Assembly: GCA_030248215.1 (NCBI GenBank)
Contig: JASANG010003383.1
Span: forward strand, 283,935 to 347,934
DNA: 64,000 bases
Direction of reading: 5' to 3'
Origin: Enoplolaimus lenunculus
Lineage: Eukaryota > Nematoda > Enoplea > Enoplida > Thoracostomopsidae
This document shows, piece by piece, positions 24,661 through 31,990 of this stretch. The notes under the pieces were generated by a model, which saw only the letters and a list, made by a program, of their open reading frames with translations, did no database searches and had not been told where the DNA came from. A program made the position numbers and the translations under genes. Position 1 is the stretch's first letter. Every line of letters begins with the position of its first letter.

Positions 24661-24917
24661 ACCATAAATCCCGACGTGTTGATTATCAATCAACTCAGAG
24701 AGCGTATCAGTCATTTCTGGTTATTTCTGGGTTAATAACAGGAGACAATAACTCGCTCTCAGGCGATTTAAATACGGGTGAGTTGGATTTATTAAAGTCA
24801 GAATAAGCTCAATCAACTCAGAATTCGGAGTTCTGAAAGTTCTAATTCAGAGCTCAGGTTACTGAGTGATTCAATTCATTTTAAGTTAAAGGTAAACTAG
24901 CTGGAATTTACAGTGTA
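24661..24917. mobile_element. AACTCAG-rich MITE, copy 4
   Basis: Right end AGCTGGAATTTACAGTG and internal CAACTCAGAATTCGGAGTTC, CAATCAACTCAGAGAG as in the other copies. The left end is eroded. Confidence 0.65.
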
Positions 24918-25362
24918 CATTTTATTTTCAATACGGTAAATATCATTTGAATTTGATTTGCTTGTTTGATTTAGCTGCCCATGGAGTGGAATCGTACCTC
25001 GCTAATCATGCAGAAAGACGTAAAGTTGAAACTGTTCAAACCCTGAAATCGATCTTAACTTTTTCGAACAATAAAACAAATTACCCGGTGGTTTATGACA
25101 AATTATCAACAGATAAGACTGTATTAATTGTCGTTTAAACTCTGTCTGCCAAAACGGCTCTGTGATAAATTTAAGCATTAGTTCCGTAAAATATTAATTG
25201 TTTAAAAACTTTGTTACTAAGGCAGAGTTAGGATTTTAATTTCAAAATTTCAAGTTATCAGTAAGTAACTACAAAATTTGAATTGTTTCATTCTACAAAT
25301 TATTTTTACTGTTCAACCTAATCTTAGCATACTTACAGTTACCGCTTTTAATAGTTCACGAT
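24918..25362. other. No gene supported
   Basis: A 63-codon plus frame at 24947-25138 reads plausibly (HGVESYLANHAERRKVETVQ) but begins within AT-rich sequence and has no recognised relative. Confidence 0.35.
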
Positions 25363-25370
25363 CCCGTAGC

Positions 25371-25527
25371 CAGCTCAGCTTGCTTTAAGGGCTAAACATT
25401 TTTAGGAGGAGCATACACAAGGCTTTTCAGTGGTGACTTACAAGCGTGCTTGAAAATTTTCTAGCGGTGCCAAAATTCTTCCAGGGGATGGCTGAGCCCC
25501 ATGGCCTCCTTCTGGCTGCAGACCCGT
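25371..25527 (+). mobile_element. hAT-2 MITE, complete copy
   Basis: Flanked by AGTTCACG/AGTTCACA (25363-25370, 25528-25535). Starts ATCCCGTAGCCAGCTCAGC; core GGAGCATACACAAGGC and TTGAAAATTTTCTAG. The copy ends GGCTGCAGACCCGT. Confidence 0.85.
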
Positions 25528-25816
25528 AGTTCACACGTATGATCTGACAGAAAGAAACAGGAACTTATTTTAAAGAATTTTGTCAAAAAATTCATTTTAT
25601 CTGTGAACAACAAACATAAGAAACGAAGCTAATTGAACAACACAGCTTTGCGTCTGGAACGATGTGGTTTCAAAAGCGAAAACTGCTCAGTGAAGTAAGG
25701 ATCCGATATGTTTCAAATCAGATATACATGCATACATACATACACACATATATATGTATATATTATAGCACAGCAACATTGTTAAACTACAGCCTAGCGT
25801 TTAAATTTTAAAGGTA

Positions 25817-26086
25817 TAAGGGAAAACCTTATGAAAACTGAATAACTGGCTTTATTAAAATAGAAAGCACCAAAAATTTAACCAAGATCTAGAAATCGTG
25901 TCCAGTCATTTTCCAGCATCTCTAGTCGTAATTCCGAGGGTTGGCTCAAGCATGAAGTATTTGCATATGCAAATTACAATGTTGAAAACATGCAGCTAAA
26001 CAAATGTCGTTACTGAAATTCAGTCAGAAATAATTATCAGTCGCAGTCCGAACCCACGCAGAAGCGCCTAGCAAAAGGGCGCCACA
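25817..26086 (-). repeat. 3' LTR of the retrotransposon
   Basis: 270 bp; read on the minus strand it starts TGTGGCGCCC and ends CCCTTA. It holds a polyadenylation signal AATAAA (plus-strand tttatt at 25851-25856) about 40 nt before its end and a perfect 16-bp palindrome ATTTGCATATGCAAAT at 25959-25974. The pol reading frame runs about 19 bases into this LTR. The short G-rich stretch ATGGGGG just before it (about 26090-26097) is the likely polypurine tract, though it is short. Confidence 0.96.
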
Positions 26087-29000
26087 TAAGCCCCCATCCG
26101 GAAGAGCGGAGCTTTCGTAGAGTCGTATCGACACACCGACGGTGAGTCGCGGAAGCGAACATATTTACGAGAGCGTTGGGAATACAGCGTTGTCGTCACT
26201 GGAGCTGCCAATCTGGTAGTTGTGGTTCCGTCGCGGTGTTGTTTCGCCAAGGCCAATGCATCGAGCACTCTTGCATCCCGGATAGTATTGTCGTTGAGGA
26301 AATCGTTGAAGAGTATGATGTTTTTCTTAGGTATATACGCGTAACGATTCGTCTTGAAGAACCGTATTGGGGTGTGATTCAATGGACATTTGCGTCTTTC
26401 CAATGGAGTACCGTTGGGCTCAACAACCATTGCAGGCCAGTAAGGATATCCTCGTGATTTCGCAAATACCAATTCCGTTCCTGTATTCACCGGTTTCTCA
26501 GTCGAAGTTTTCGACTTGCAACGATCTAAGCTGATTAACTCATGCGACTTAGATTTATTTACCTTGATTGTTTTATCGTTGCGTGAAATGACTTTGTACG
26601 GTCCATCGTAACGAGGCTCCAGTGAATGTTTGATTGTATCGCGCCGAATCCACACATAGTCACAAGAGGCCAAATCCTTTGGAAAATAGGTGCGTTTGGC
26701 AGTGTCGTGATGACGATAGACTGGTGCCGCTTCTTTTAGTGCATGATGCCACTTGACAGCGGAATCCGAAAAGGACCGCGCGTTCGTTGAAGTGTCGTTG
26801 AAGAAAGATGACGGAAGCGCCACATTCGACCCGAATGTGAGGAACGATGGGGAAAATCCCGAATCATTCACGGCGTTACGTATTCCTAGCATCGCAAAAG
26901 GTAAATGCTGGACCCAGTTATTGTTATTGCATCGTGAACGCAAACTTGCCTTGAGGGTCCTGTGGAAACGTTCAACTAAGCCATTACACGCAGGATGATA
27001 GGATGTGGTTCTGCGTCGCTCGATCCACAACAGTTTCATCAGTTCGCTCCAAAGCGTTGACTCAAATTGAGCGCCCCGGTCAGTAACGATGACGGTCGGG
27101 ACACCGAAACGGCTAATCCAACCTTCAATGAGAGCGTTTGACACTGTAGTTGCGGTCATATCCTTCACTGGAATAGCCTCACTCCACCTCGTGAATCGAT
27201 CGACAATTGTGACTAAATAGCAGAAGCCGTTGCATGAAGGTAATGGCCCAACGATGTCAAGATGTATCGTATGGAAGCGCGACACAGTGGGAATGGTGTC
27301 TGTTGGCGTAATTGTATGGCGTCCAATCTTTGATTGTTGACATTTCCTGCAGTTCCGACACATGCTGCGAACGTCGCGTCGCATTTGAGGCCAAACGAAA
27401 TGCTTGCTTATATTGGACAGTGTTGCTTTATAACCAGAGTGGCTGAGGTTATGAGCTTCATCAAAAACTTGTTGACGTAACGTCTGTGGAACGAACGGGC
27501 GTGTTCTGTCGTCACATTTCACGTTAAAGCCCGACAAGACGCGGTCAGTCAACTGCAGTGTTGTTTTGGCAAAAAACGACTGTAACTGTTGATCAGCATC
27601 TTGTTCTTTAGCCATCAATTCCATTGACGACAATGAAACAATAGCTGCTGTGCGCAAGCGTCCTGCATCAAAACATGCTTCTTCCATGTAATTCAAGGTA
27701 GCTGTAGTGGAACCACTGTTTTCAACGTTGTCGCCACGTGACAAGGTATCGGCAACAACGTTGTGGGAACCAGCGATGTGGTGGATCTTCGCATCGAATT
27801 CACTGATGAAGGAGAGCCAACGGCTCTGTTGTGGCGTAGGGTTCTTCATGTTGAAACCATTGATCAGCGGTTTGTGATCGGTGTAGATTGCAAACTGATG
27901 CCCCAACAGCCACGAGAAATTTCGGAGAGCCAGATAGATAGCTAAGAGCTCTCTATCGAAAGCTGATTTTTTCCGCTCGTTGCTGGAAAACTTTCGAGAG
28001 AAGAAAGCAAGTGGCTCTGTAACCTTGTCAACCCGCTGTTGGAGAACGGCTCCAGCGGCTAGCGACGAGGCGTCTGTAGTTAGGGAAAGCTCAGCATTGT
28101 TTCGAGGAAAGGCTAGTGATACTGCGTTCGCCACACAAGTTTTAAGTTTTTCGAACGAGCTTCGATGTTCATCGGACCATTGTAGTTCATCGTTGCCTTT
28201 GGCTCTGTTCTTTGTGAGATCGGTCAAAGGCGCAGCAGTCTGTGAAAATCGCGGAATAAATCGATGATAAAATCCGCATAATCCCAAAAAACGTCGCAGC
28301 ATTTTCGCGGTAGTGGGTTGCGGGAATGATTTGATGACATCAATATTCTGCGGAAGCGGTCGAATACCGTCAGATGAAACCATTACACCGACGAACGGAA
28401 CTTCAGATCGATAAAACGAGCACTTGGAAGGCTTTAGTTTGATGCCTTTGTCACGGAGCCTGGAGAGAACCAGCTCTAAGTGTTTGTCGTGCTCATCTTC
28501 GCGAACACTACCAACAATGATATCGTCGATATATGCCTTTGCGAAAGGCAAGTCGTGTAGTACGGAGTCGATCAGTCGCTGGAAAGTCTGCGATGCATTG
28601 CGCAGGCCAAAAGGCATGCGTTTGTATAAGAAGAGCCCAAACGGAGTCGTAATTGCTGTTTTCGGAATATCCTCTTCTGCTACCGGAATTTGATGAAACG
28701 CTTTGACGCAGTCGAGTTTGCTGAAAAACTTGCATCCACTGAAGGCGTTTGTCAAATCACTGATATTCGGCATGGGATATCGATCGGGTACCGTTAGTTT
28801 GTTCAGTTCACGGTAGTCACCACATGGTCGTAGATCGCCATCCGGCTTTGTTACTACATGGAGTGGTGTTGCCCAAGGTGATTCGCCACGTTCGACTATT
28901 CCGTGCTTCTCCAACTCATCGTAGTGTTGCTTAGCCGCCTGGAGCCGGGCTCCGAATAACCGTCGAGGCCTGGCGAAGCACGGTGAACCACTCGTTGTAA

Positions 29001-29379
29001 TATGATGCTGGATCCCATGATGAACCGGTTCGGATGTTCCTGGGGGGCGAAAAACGTCTTCAAAACGTTTTTTAAGCTCCTCGGTCTTACGAGCTAACTC
29101 GTTTCCGATGACGTTGATTTTTTGGACAGTTGTGTTGCAGCAGTTTTGAACGAGCTTGTTGTTTTTGCAATCAACAAGCATCCCATGACTGCTCAAAAAA
29201 TCGTAACCCAGAATGGGTTCGCTGACATCGCCAATAATGAATGTCCACTGAAACGAAGGCTTGAAATCCTCAAGATTGAACTCCAACACTCGGTGTCCGA
29301 ATGTTCGTACAGGTGTATTGTTTGCTGCATATAGTTTGTTGTTGAGAGATTGTTTGTTCGCATTGCCGAATTTTGTTGT
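26068..29379 (-). CDS. pol: Pol: protease C-part, RT, RNase H, integrase, PWWP domain
   Basis: Open from 29379; residues are counted from the first ATG at 29289 (1,073 codons). ILGYDFL (26-32) is the C-terminal protease motif. RT spans about 100-300 with the LDxxxAFHQ motif (D193) and YIDD (253-256). RNase H has D406, E447, D471 and D514. Integrase has an HHCC zinc site (H613, H617, C647, C650) and a DD35E triad (D678, D737, E773). The GPY module is at 895-898. Residues about 937-1016 form a PWWP domain. The frame ends 19 bases inside the 3' LTR. All RT and integrase catalytic residues are present, so these activities look intact. Because the protease is split upstream, Pol from this copy would not be made as one chain with Gag. 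Integrase inserts the cDNA into chromatin. Confidence 0.96.
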   Translation of the reverse strand, partial: TTKFGNANKQSLNNKLYAANNTPVRTFGHRVLEFNLEDFKPSFQWTFIIGDVSEPILGYDFLSSHGMLVDCKNNKLVQNCCNTTVQKINVIGNELARKTEELKKRFEDVFRPPGTSEPVHHGIQHHITTSGSPCFARPRRLFGARLQAAKQHYDELEKHGIVERGESPWATPLHVVTKPDGDLRPCGDYRELNKLTVPDRYPMPNISDLTNAFSGCKFFSKLDCVKAFHQIPVAEEDIPKTAITTPFGLFLYKRMPFGLRNASQTFQRLIDSVLHDLPFAKAYIDDIIVGSVREDEHDKHLELVLSRLRDKGIKLKPSKCSFYRSEVPFVGVMVSSDGIRPLPQNIDVIKSFPQPTTAKMLRRFLGLCGFYHRFIPRFSQTAAPLTDLTKNRAKGNDELQWSDEHRSSFEKLKTCVANAVSLAFPRNNAELSLTTDASSLAAGAVLQQRVDKVTEPLAFFSRKFSSNERKKSAFDRELLAIYLALRNFSWLLGHQFAIYTDHKPLINGFNMKNPTPQQSRWLSFISEFDAKIHHIAGSHNVVADTLSRGDNVENSGSTTATLNYMEEACFDAGRLRTAAIVSLSSMELMAKEQDADQQLQSFFAKTTLQLTDRVLSGFNVKCDDRTRPFVPQTLRQQVFDEAHNLSHSGYKATLSNISKHFVWPQMRRDVRSMCRNCRKCQQSKIGRHTITPTDTIPTVSRFHTIHLDIVGPLPSCNGFCYLVTIVDRFTRWSEAIPVKDMTATTVSNALIEGWISRFGVPTVIVTDRGAQFESTLWSELMKLLWIERRRTTSYHPACNGLVERFHRTLKASLRSRCNNNNWVQHLPFAMLGIRNAVNDSGFSPSFLTFGSNVALPSSFFNDTSTNARSFSDSAVKWHHALKEAAPVYRHHDTAKRTYFPKDLASCDYVWIRRDTIKHSLEPRYDGPYKVISRNDKTIKVNKSKSHELISLDRCKSKTSTEKPVNTGTELVFAKSRGYPYWPAMVVEPNGTPLERRKCPLNHTPIRFFKTNRYAYIPKKNIILFNDFLNDNTIRDARVLDALALAKQHRDGTTTTRLAAPVTTTLYSQRSRKYVRFRDSPSVCRYDSTKAPLFRMGAYVAPFC
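26242..26481 (-). other. PWWP domain fused to the integrase C-terminus
   Basis: Residues about 937-1016 of Pol read LVFAKSRGYPYWPAMV, then an insert, then PIRFFKTNRYAYIPKKNI and an alpha-helical tail. The PYWP tetrad at 26434-26445 is the PWWP signature. The preceding LVFAK-x-x-GYP and the later RFF...YAYIP strands match the beta-barrel of PWWP proteins. The family reads methylated histone H3 (mainly H3K36) together with DNA. It follows the integrase GPY module, the position where chromoviruses carry a chromodomain. Targeting of integration is inferred. Confidence 0.85.
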
Positions 29380-29494
29380 AGGATACTGCTGTCGCTGCCG
29401 GTATCAACCAGAAACGAACCCACCAAAGGCGCGGCTATTCGGATGGCGTTCACTCCCGTGGTTGCCGCCAGGCCGCAGGAGCCGAGTAGTTTCC
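29380..29494 (-). pseudogene. pro: Protease, N-terminal part of Pol (broken)
   Basis: The -1 frame relative to gag encodes the retropepsin active site in the context FLVDTGSDSSIL, with DTG at 29397-29405. The rest of the protease, including the ILGYDFL motif, lies in the next frame, open from 29379. The frames change at about 29379-29382, just after the active site and inside the folded domain. That is not a sensible place for programmed recoding and no slippery heptamer is present, so a one-base loss (or a sequencing error) is the likely cause. The protease normally cuts Gag and Pol in the particle. Confidence 0.85.
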
Positions 29495-30793
29495 CTGACC
29501 ATTTGAAGGGGAATTACTGTTGCGCGACCAGGAGCAGTCACCTCGACAATTTCTTGCTCGTTCACCAAAACGCTGGTGGAAGAAACAGAGCGGATCTTTT
29601 TTCGCATACCGCCCTTGAGAACTGCTTCGGCGGCGTGAACTCCAATTGTTGCTCTTGCTTTTGTAACGATCGCGTTGTCGTTTCAGGTCGTCCACATCAC
29701 GGGTGAGTTTGCGTATCATCGTCGTTAGCTCCTCGATATCGTTGGAGGGTCGATCTCGGACACTGTTGCACGACGTGGAGCTGCTAGATTGATCCATCAT
29801 TTTGTCAGCGGTAATCGCTAACTTGTCCAGGGGAACCTCGTCGAGTGAAGCCAGTACCATTCGCACTGCCTCGGGCAAAATTTCGAGAAAACGAAGTCGC
29901 ACCAGGCTATCGCTGTTGGATGCCAGGCGTTGAAGGTGTCGAAGAGCCACGGAAGGTTTCCGATCGCCCAGTTGTTGATCTTGGAGCATTTGACGCAGCC
30001 GTCGTTCGTCGCTATCCATAAGAAACGATAGAGCGCTGGATTTGATAGCATTGAATGAATCGCTGACGTTTGCGCCGCTCTCCAGAAGCACGTGCGTGGG
30101 CAGAGTTCGTAGAAGACTGATCTTCTTGGCTTGATCACTGAAACCGTGCAACATTTCGCCGATTTGTTCGAACCACAACTTCGCATCCGCGTCGAAGAAT
30201 TGAGGAAGTTTGACGGACCTCGTATCGTCCAATGCGCCACCACTGGCAGCAGCTGAAGCTTGCGGAGACGAAAACAAACACTGCGCGATTGCTGCAACTG
30301 CGTTTTGGTTGGATCGTTCGAGGATCGCCACCATGTCCTTCTTGAGCGATGGCATTGTGAACGACTTGTCATCGGCAAACAGTTGGTCGAGCACTTTTAC
30401 CATCTCGGCCTTTCGAAGGGATCGCCATTCGACAATGGGACCTGGGTTCGACTCGATGTCGCCGGCGTCCAACAACAACTTCCGAAGGGATGTCGCTTGA
30501 CGGCTTGACAACCGTAGTCGCCACTCGAATTTGTCTCGAAGGGTCGCCCCAACTCGCCAACCGATTGTCGGATAACGCGGCAGTATCGTCACTCGTCGCA
30601 TGACACCACTCGTTGCATTGTAACGTACGGTCGACTCGCTAGCGAGAAATGCCAAATATGCCGACGCGGCACGAGGAAATGATTGAATGGCTGCCATGTC
30701 GGTCCACCATACCGCCATCGCCAACCCGAACACACACGAACGAATTGTGGCTAGGGAACAGGGCGGTCGGGTTCTGTTTGCTCGACCCATCAT
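29450..30793 (-). CDS. gag: Gag polyprotein with N-terminal 2A leader
   Basis: 447 codons. The start is the first ATG, 44 nt after the LTR; an ATG follows directly as codon 2. Residues 1-118 form a leader with a basic start and a hydrophobic run (about residues 12-30, VFGLAMAVWW near its end) that could be a signal or anchor. It ends in GDIESNPGP (111-119), the core of 2A ribosome-skipping peptides, which would release Gag proper starting at P119. Residues about 193-335 resemble the capsid-like Gag core of Kabuki/CsRn1 elements (KLPQFF, LWFEQI, LGDRKPS). Residues 352-380 look like a coiled coil. The zinc knuckle is C403-x2-H406-x9-C416-x3-C420. The 3' end overlaps pol in the -1 frame. Gag should assemble cytoplasmic particles around element RNA. 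Confidence 0.93.
   Translation of the reverse strand: MMGRANRTRPPCSLATIRSCVFGLAMAVWWTDMAAIQSFPRAASAYLAFLASESTVRYNATSGVMRRVTILPRYPTIGWRVGATLRDKFEWRLRLSSRQATSLRKLLLDAGDIESNPGPIVEWRSLRKAEMVKVLDQLFADDKSFTMPSLKKDMVAILERSNQNAVAAIAQCLFSSPQASAAASGGALDDTRSVKLPQFFDADAKLWFEQIGEMLHGFSDQAKKISLLRTLPTHVLLESGANVSDSFNAIKSSALSFLMDSDERRLRQMLQDQQLGDRKPSVALRHLQRLASNSDSLVRLRFLEILPEAVRMVLASLDEVPLDKLAITADKMMDQSSSSTSCNSVRDRPSNDIEELTTMIRKLTRDVDDLKRQRDRYKSKSNNWSSRRRSSSQGRYAKKDPLCFFHQRFGERARNCRGDCSWSRNSNSPSNGQGNYSAPAAWRQPRE
29489..29495 (-). promoter_or_regulatory. -1 ribosomal frameshift site GGGAAAC at the gag-pol overlap
   Basis: In the gag frame the heptamer reads G GGA AAC (codons 433-435), the X XXY YYZ form of -1 slippery sites. 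A -1 slip there enters the frame that encodes the protease DTGS motif. That frame is open from 29513, so the site lies inside the overlap. About 8 nt downstream CTCCTG can pair with CGGGAG as a 6-bp stem, with an inner GCC/GGC hairpin, in the place of a frameshift stimulator. Confidence 0.7.
30437..30463 (-). other. 2A ribosome-skipping motif in the Gag leader
   Basis: Codons 111-119 of gag read GDIESNPGP and are preceded by LRKLLLDA. This fits the D-(V/I)-E-x-N-P-G-P consensus, at which ribosomes fail to form the Gly-Pro bond, release the upstream peptide and continue. The Leu-rich stretch directly upstream is also typical. The predicted break is between G118 and P119 (30440/30439). Confidence 0.9.
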
Positions 30794-30818
30794 TGCTCGC
30801 AGAATCTGGTTGTGATAA

Positions 30819-30837
30819 CGCTTGTCGGGGTCACCAA
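30819..30837 (-). promoter_or_regulatory. Primer-binding site, tRNA-Trp type
   Basis: One base after the 5' LTR the minus strand reads TGGTGACCCCGACAAG. The first 13 bases match the complement of the metazoan tRNA-Trp 3' end including CCA; the next bases diverge. CsRn1-clade elements are known to use tRNA-Trp as primer, so this supports the clade assignment. The tRNA match is from memory and was not aligned. Confidence 0.8.
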
Positions 30838-31107
30838 TAAGGGAAAACCTTATGAAAACTGAATAACTGGCTTTATTAAAATAGAAAACACCAAAAATTT
30901 AACCAAGATCTAGAAATCGTGTCCAGTCATTTTCCAGCATCTCTAGTCGTAATTCCGAGGGTTGGCTCAAGCATGAAGTATTTGCATATGCAAATTACAA
31001 TGTTGAAAACATGCAGCTAAACAAATGTCGTTACTGAAATTCAGTCAGAAATAATTATCAGTCGCAGTCCGAACCCACGCAGAAGCGCCTAGCAAAAGGG
31101 CGCCACA
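30838..31107 (-). repeat. 5' LTR of the retrotransposon (promoter copy)
   Basis: Same 270-bp sequence as the 3' LTR, offset by 5,021 bp, with one base difference. As the upstream LTR it should hold the promoter. No clear TATA box is seen. The octamer palindrome at 30980-30995 is the most obvious candidate control site. Confidence 0.96.
30980..30995. promoter_or_regulatory. Octamer palindrome in 5' LTR (possible POU-factor site)
   Basis: ATTTGCATATGCAAAT is a perfect 16-bp palindrome made of two facing copies of the octamer ATGCAAAT, the classical binding site of POU/Oct factors. The same site lies at 25959-25974 in the 3' LTR. It sits about 115-130 bp into the LTR, a plausible U3 enhancer position. 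Binding is inferred, not shown. Confidence 0.45.
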
Positions 31108-31111
31108 GGTA

Positions 31112-31771
31112 CGTCACACAAAAAGTATTTACACACAAAAAAGTATTTCTGAATTTATTCAGTAGAGTATTTTTTGTGGCAAATATGAAAAGTTTTTCTG
31201 ATATTTAAGACAATTTTTCCAAAAATAACTGGAAAACGTATATTTTCAGACTTTATTTCAAAACTTTTCTGCAATCCTTTCTGTTATAACAGAAATACTT
31301 TTCAAGTGCACCTTGCTAATTATATTTCTTAAATGTGAGAAATTTTTTTCTTAAATATCAGAAATATTATTTTGAGTGTAACATGTAGAAGAACTAAAAA
31401 CGAAAGATTCTAATTAAATCGGTGAACAGCAAAACGGAATGCACAGCGAAATCTGCTACTAAAATTGTTGAAATTGCAGTAAATATTCCACCGGAGCCGC
31501 AGACACAGTTTCAATTGTTGACTACGTTTTATAATTTGTTTTCGAAAATCTTAATGGTAAGCATTGTGGCGCCACAGAAGGCCGTAGCGAGGAGGAACCG
31601 CAAGAACTCAGCCTTCTGAAAGTGTCTTAAGCGCCGAGAATATAATGCGCAAATCGACAACCTCTCTGAAATTTTTTAAGCTGATCAGCCATGTTCTGCT
31701 GGCTACGGTCCTGTGCGGAATCCGAGGGCTTAGCTTGGTATTTTGGTCTAGGGAGAACTACGCTTATTACT
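31112..31771. other. No gene seen
   Basis: 31115-31380 holds repeated AGTATTT/CAGAAATA words in both orientations, perhaps an old fold-back element. A hAT-2-like scrap TGCTGGCTACGGTCC lies at 31697-31711. Confidence 0.4.
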
Positions 31772-31779
31772 AAAGTATA

Positions 31780-31982
31780 GGCCAATGTTACTTTTAGGGC
31801 CGTAACAGTAGATTAAGCGTATTCCTAAGCCTAAGCCTAAGCCTAAGCGTTGCAAAAATGTGTTCCTAAGCCTAAGCCTAAGCCTAAGCCTAAGCCTAAG
31901 CCAGAAATTGTAATCTAGAATCTAAACACACCGTTTTATAGACCCACCGGAAACCTCTACGGCCCTTAAAGTAACATGGGCC
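31780..31982 (+). mobile_element. hAT-1 MITE with near-perfect TTAGGC arrays, complete copy
   Basis: 203 bp flanked by the exact 8-bp duplication AAAGTATA (31772-31779, 31983-31990). Ends GGCCAATGTTACTTTTAGGG and CCCTTAAAGTAACATGGGCC. It contains a run of four and a run of about six CCTAAG units with almost no errors, the purest telomere-like arrays in the window. Confidence 0.94.
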
Positions 31983-31990
31983 AAAGTATA

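Larger units (their letters stand above)
25817..31107 (-). mobile_element. Ty3/gypsy LTR retrotransposon, CsRn1 clade, nearly complete
   Basis: A 5,291-bp element on the minus strand is bounded by two 270-bp direct LTRs and the 4-bp duplication GGTA (25813-25816 and 31108-31111). It contains a primer-binding site, gag, and a pol with the order protease, RT, RNase H, integrase, which is the Ty3/gypsy order. The clade call rests on a CHCC (not CCHC) Gag zinc knuckle and a primer site matching the 3' end of tRNA-Trp, both described for CsRn1-type elements. Additions seen here are a 2A motif near the Gag N-terminus and a PWWP domain at the integrase C-terminus. The LTRs differ at one visible base (g at about 25867 against a at about 30888), so insertion is recent. 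A single-base break in the protease probably makes this copy dependent on other copies. Confidence 0.97.

Noticed and set aside
29376-29386. Second programmed frameshift inside the protease
   Set aside because: No slippery heptamer in phase, and the change falls within the folded domain right after the active site, so mutation or base-calling error is simpler.
29818-30378. 186-codon minus-strand frame overlapping gag
   Set aside because: It is an alternative frame of the Gag core, with Cys/Trp/Arg-rich shadow composition and no motif.
26176-30840. Plus-strand frames of 60-118 codons under the retrotransposon
   Set aside because: Antisense shadows of gag and pol; the minus-strand frames carry all conserved motifs.
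31780-31982. TTAGGC arrays as a real chromosome end
   Set aside because: They lie inside elements with inverted ends and target duplications, and unique sequence continues on both sides.
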